Below, in pieces: positions 5,630 through 5,739 of a stretch of 5,739 nt of DNA. Each line of letters starts with the position of its first letter. Position 1 is the first letter of the stretch. The stretch lies in contig DIZV01000098.1 in assembly GCA_002427995.1 (NCBI GenBank), positions 1,059 through 6,797 on the forward strand, in the 5' to 3' direction. The stretch comes from Chloroflexi bacterium UBA6019. GTDB taxonomy: Bacteria; Chloroflexota; Dormibacteria; Dormibacterales; Dormibacteraceae. A program made the position numbers and the translations under genes. The notes below the pieces were generated by a model. The model did not search any database, was not told the DNA's origin, and saw only the letters and a list, made by a program, of their open reading frames with translations.

Positions 5630-5739
5630 CGGGCGGCACCCACGGCGTGGACGATGCGACGTTCCCGGAGGATGCCTTCGGCCTCGCCGAAGTAGTCGCG
5701 GATACTGCCCTGCCTTCGGATCCATTCCAGATAGCGCTC
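5626..5739 (-). CDS. Unrecognised protein, C-terminal fragment (runs off the right edge)
   Basis: Reading leftward from the window edge there is an open frame of 37 codons ending at TGA (5628-5626), in the order ERYLEWIRRQGS, IRDYFGEAEGIL, RERRIVHAVGAAR. The composition is normal for protein, with a likely amphipathic helix rich in Arg and Glu and well-placed aromatics (Tyr3, Trp6, Tyr16, Phe17). The TGA overlaps the ATG of the hypothetical gene by 4 bp, so the two genes are probably translationally coupled and in one operon. No family is recognisable from this fragment. It is too short to stand out by length; the call rests on the clean overlap and the protein-like sequence. Confidence 0.65.
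   Translation of the reverse strand, partial: ERYLEWIRRQGSIRDYFGEAEGILRERRIVHAVGAAR

Noticed and set aside
4788..5639. Leftward 283-codon open frame in another phase over the hypothetical gene
   Set aside because: The product is Arg/His/Pro-rich and does not match the ATGA coupling; the 4988-5629 frame has balanced protein-like composition.
1..5739. CRISPR arrays, tRNA/rRNA genes, transposons or attachment sites
   Set aside because: I saw no regularly spaced repeats, RNA-gene motifs, transposase or integrase sequences, or terminal inverted repeats.

Overview
The window is very GC-rich and gene-dense. Its genes abut or overlap, and GTG is used as a start codon beside ATG. It has no RNA genes, insertion sequences, CRISPR arrays or phage features. 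This is chromosomal-looking bacterial DNA. The GC content, the DUF2079-type membrane protein and the lipoprotein plus separate ABC ATPase/permease arrangement would fit a high-GC lineage such as Chloroflexota/Dormibacterota-like bacteria or Actinomycetota. That placement is inference, because no phylogenetic marker is present.

Layout. The left half (1-2984) is read leftward. From upstream to downstream it holds an SDR oxidoreductase (2984->2235), an 84-bp gap with a short inverted repeat, an ABC transporter ATPase (2150->1434), an FtsX/MacB-type permease (1437->94), and the first 32 codons of a lipoprotein (97->window edge). The last three are joined by 4-bp start/stop overlaps (GTGA, then ATGA), so they look like one translationally coupled exporter or envelope-function unit. 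The SDR may be co-transcribed with it or may end before it.

The centre (2994-5075) is one rightward gene, divergent from the SDR with only 9 bp between the two start codons. It encodes a GT-A family 2 glycosyltransferase joined in frame to a DUF2079 polytopic membrane protein. The junction carries a good internal Shine-Dalgarno and ATG, so the DUF2079 part could also be made alone. One hypothesis is that the GT2 half makes a lipid-linked sugar donor and the GT-C-like DUF2079 half uses it across the membrane.

The right edge (4988-5739) is again leftward: the last 37 codons of an unrecognised protein, coupled by an ATGA overlap to a 213-residue hypothetical soluble protein. The 3' end of the hypothetical gene overlaps the 3' end of the GT2-DUF2079 gene by 88 bp, tail to tail, so there is no room for a conventional terminator between them.

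The only non-coding stretches are the 84-bp gap (2151-2234) and the 9-bp divergent gap (2985-2993). No stretch over 300 bases lacks a gene. Most of the window looks ordinary. The items most worth a second look are the GT2-DUF2079 fusion with its internal start, the SDR lacking two usual asparagines, and the extreme compaction at both ends of the fusion gene.
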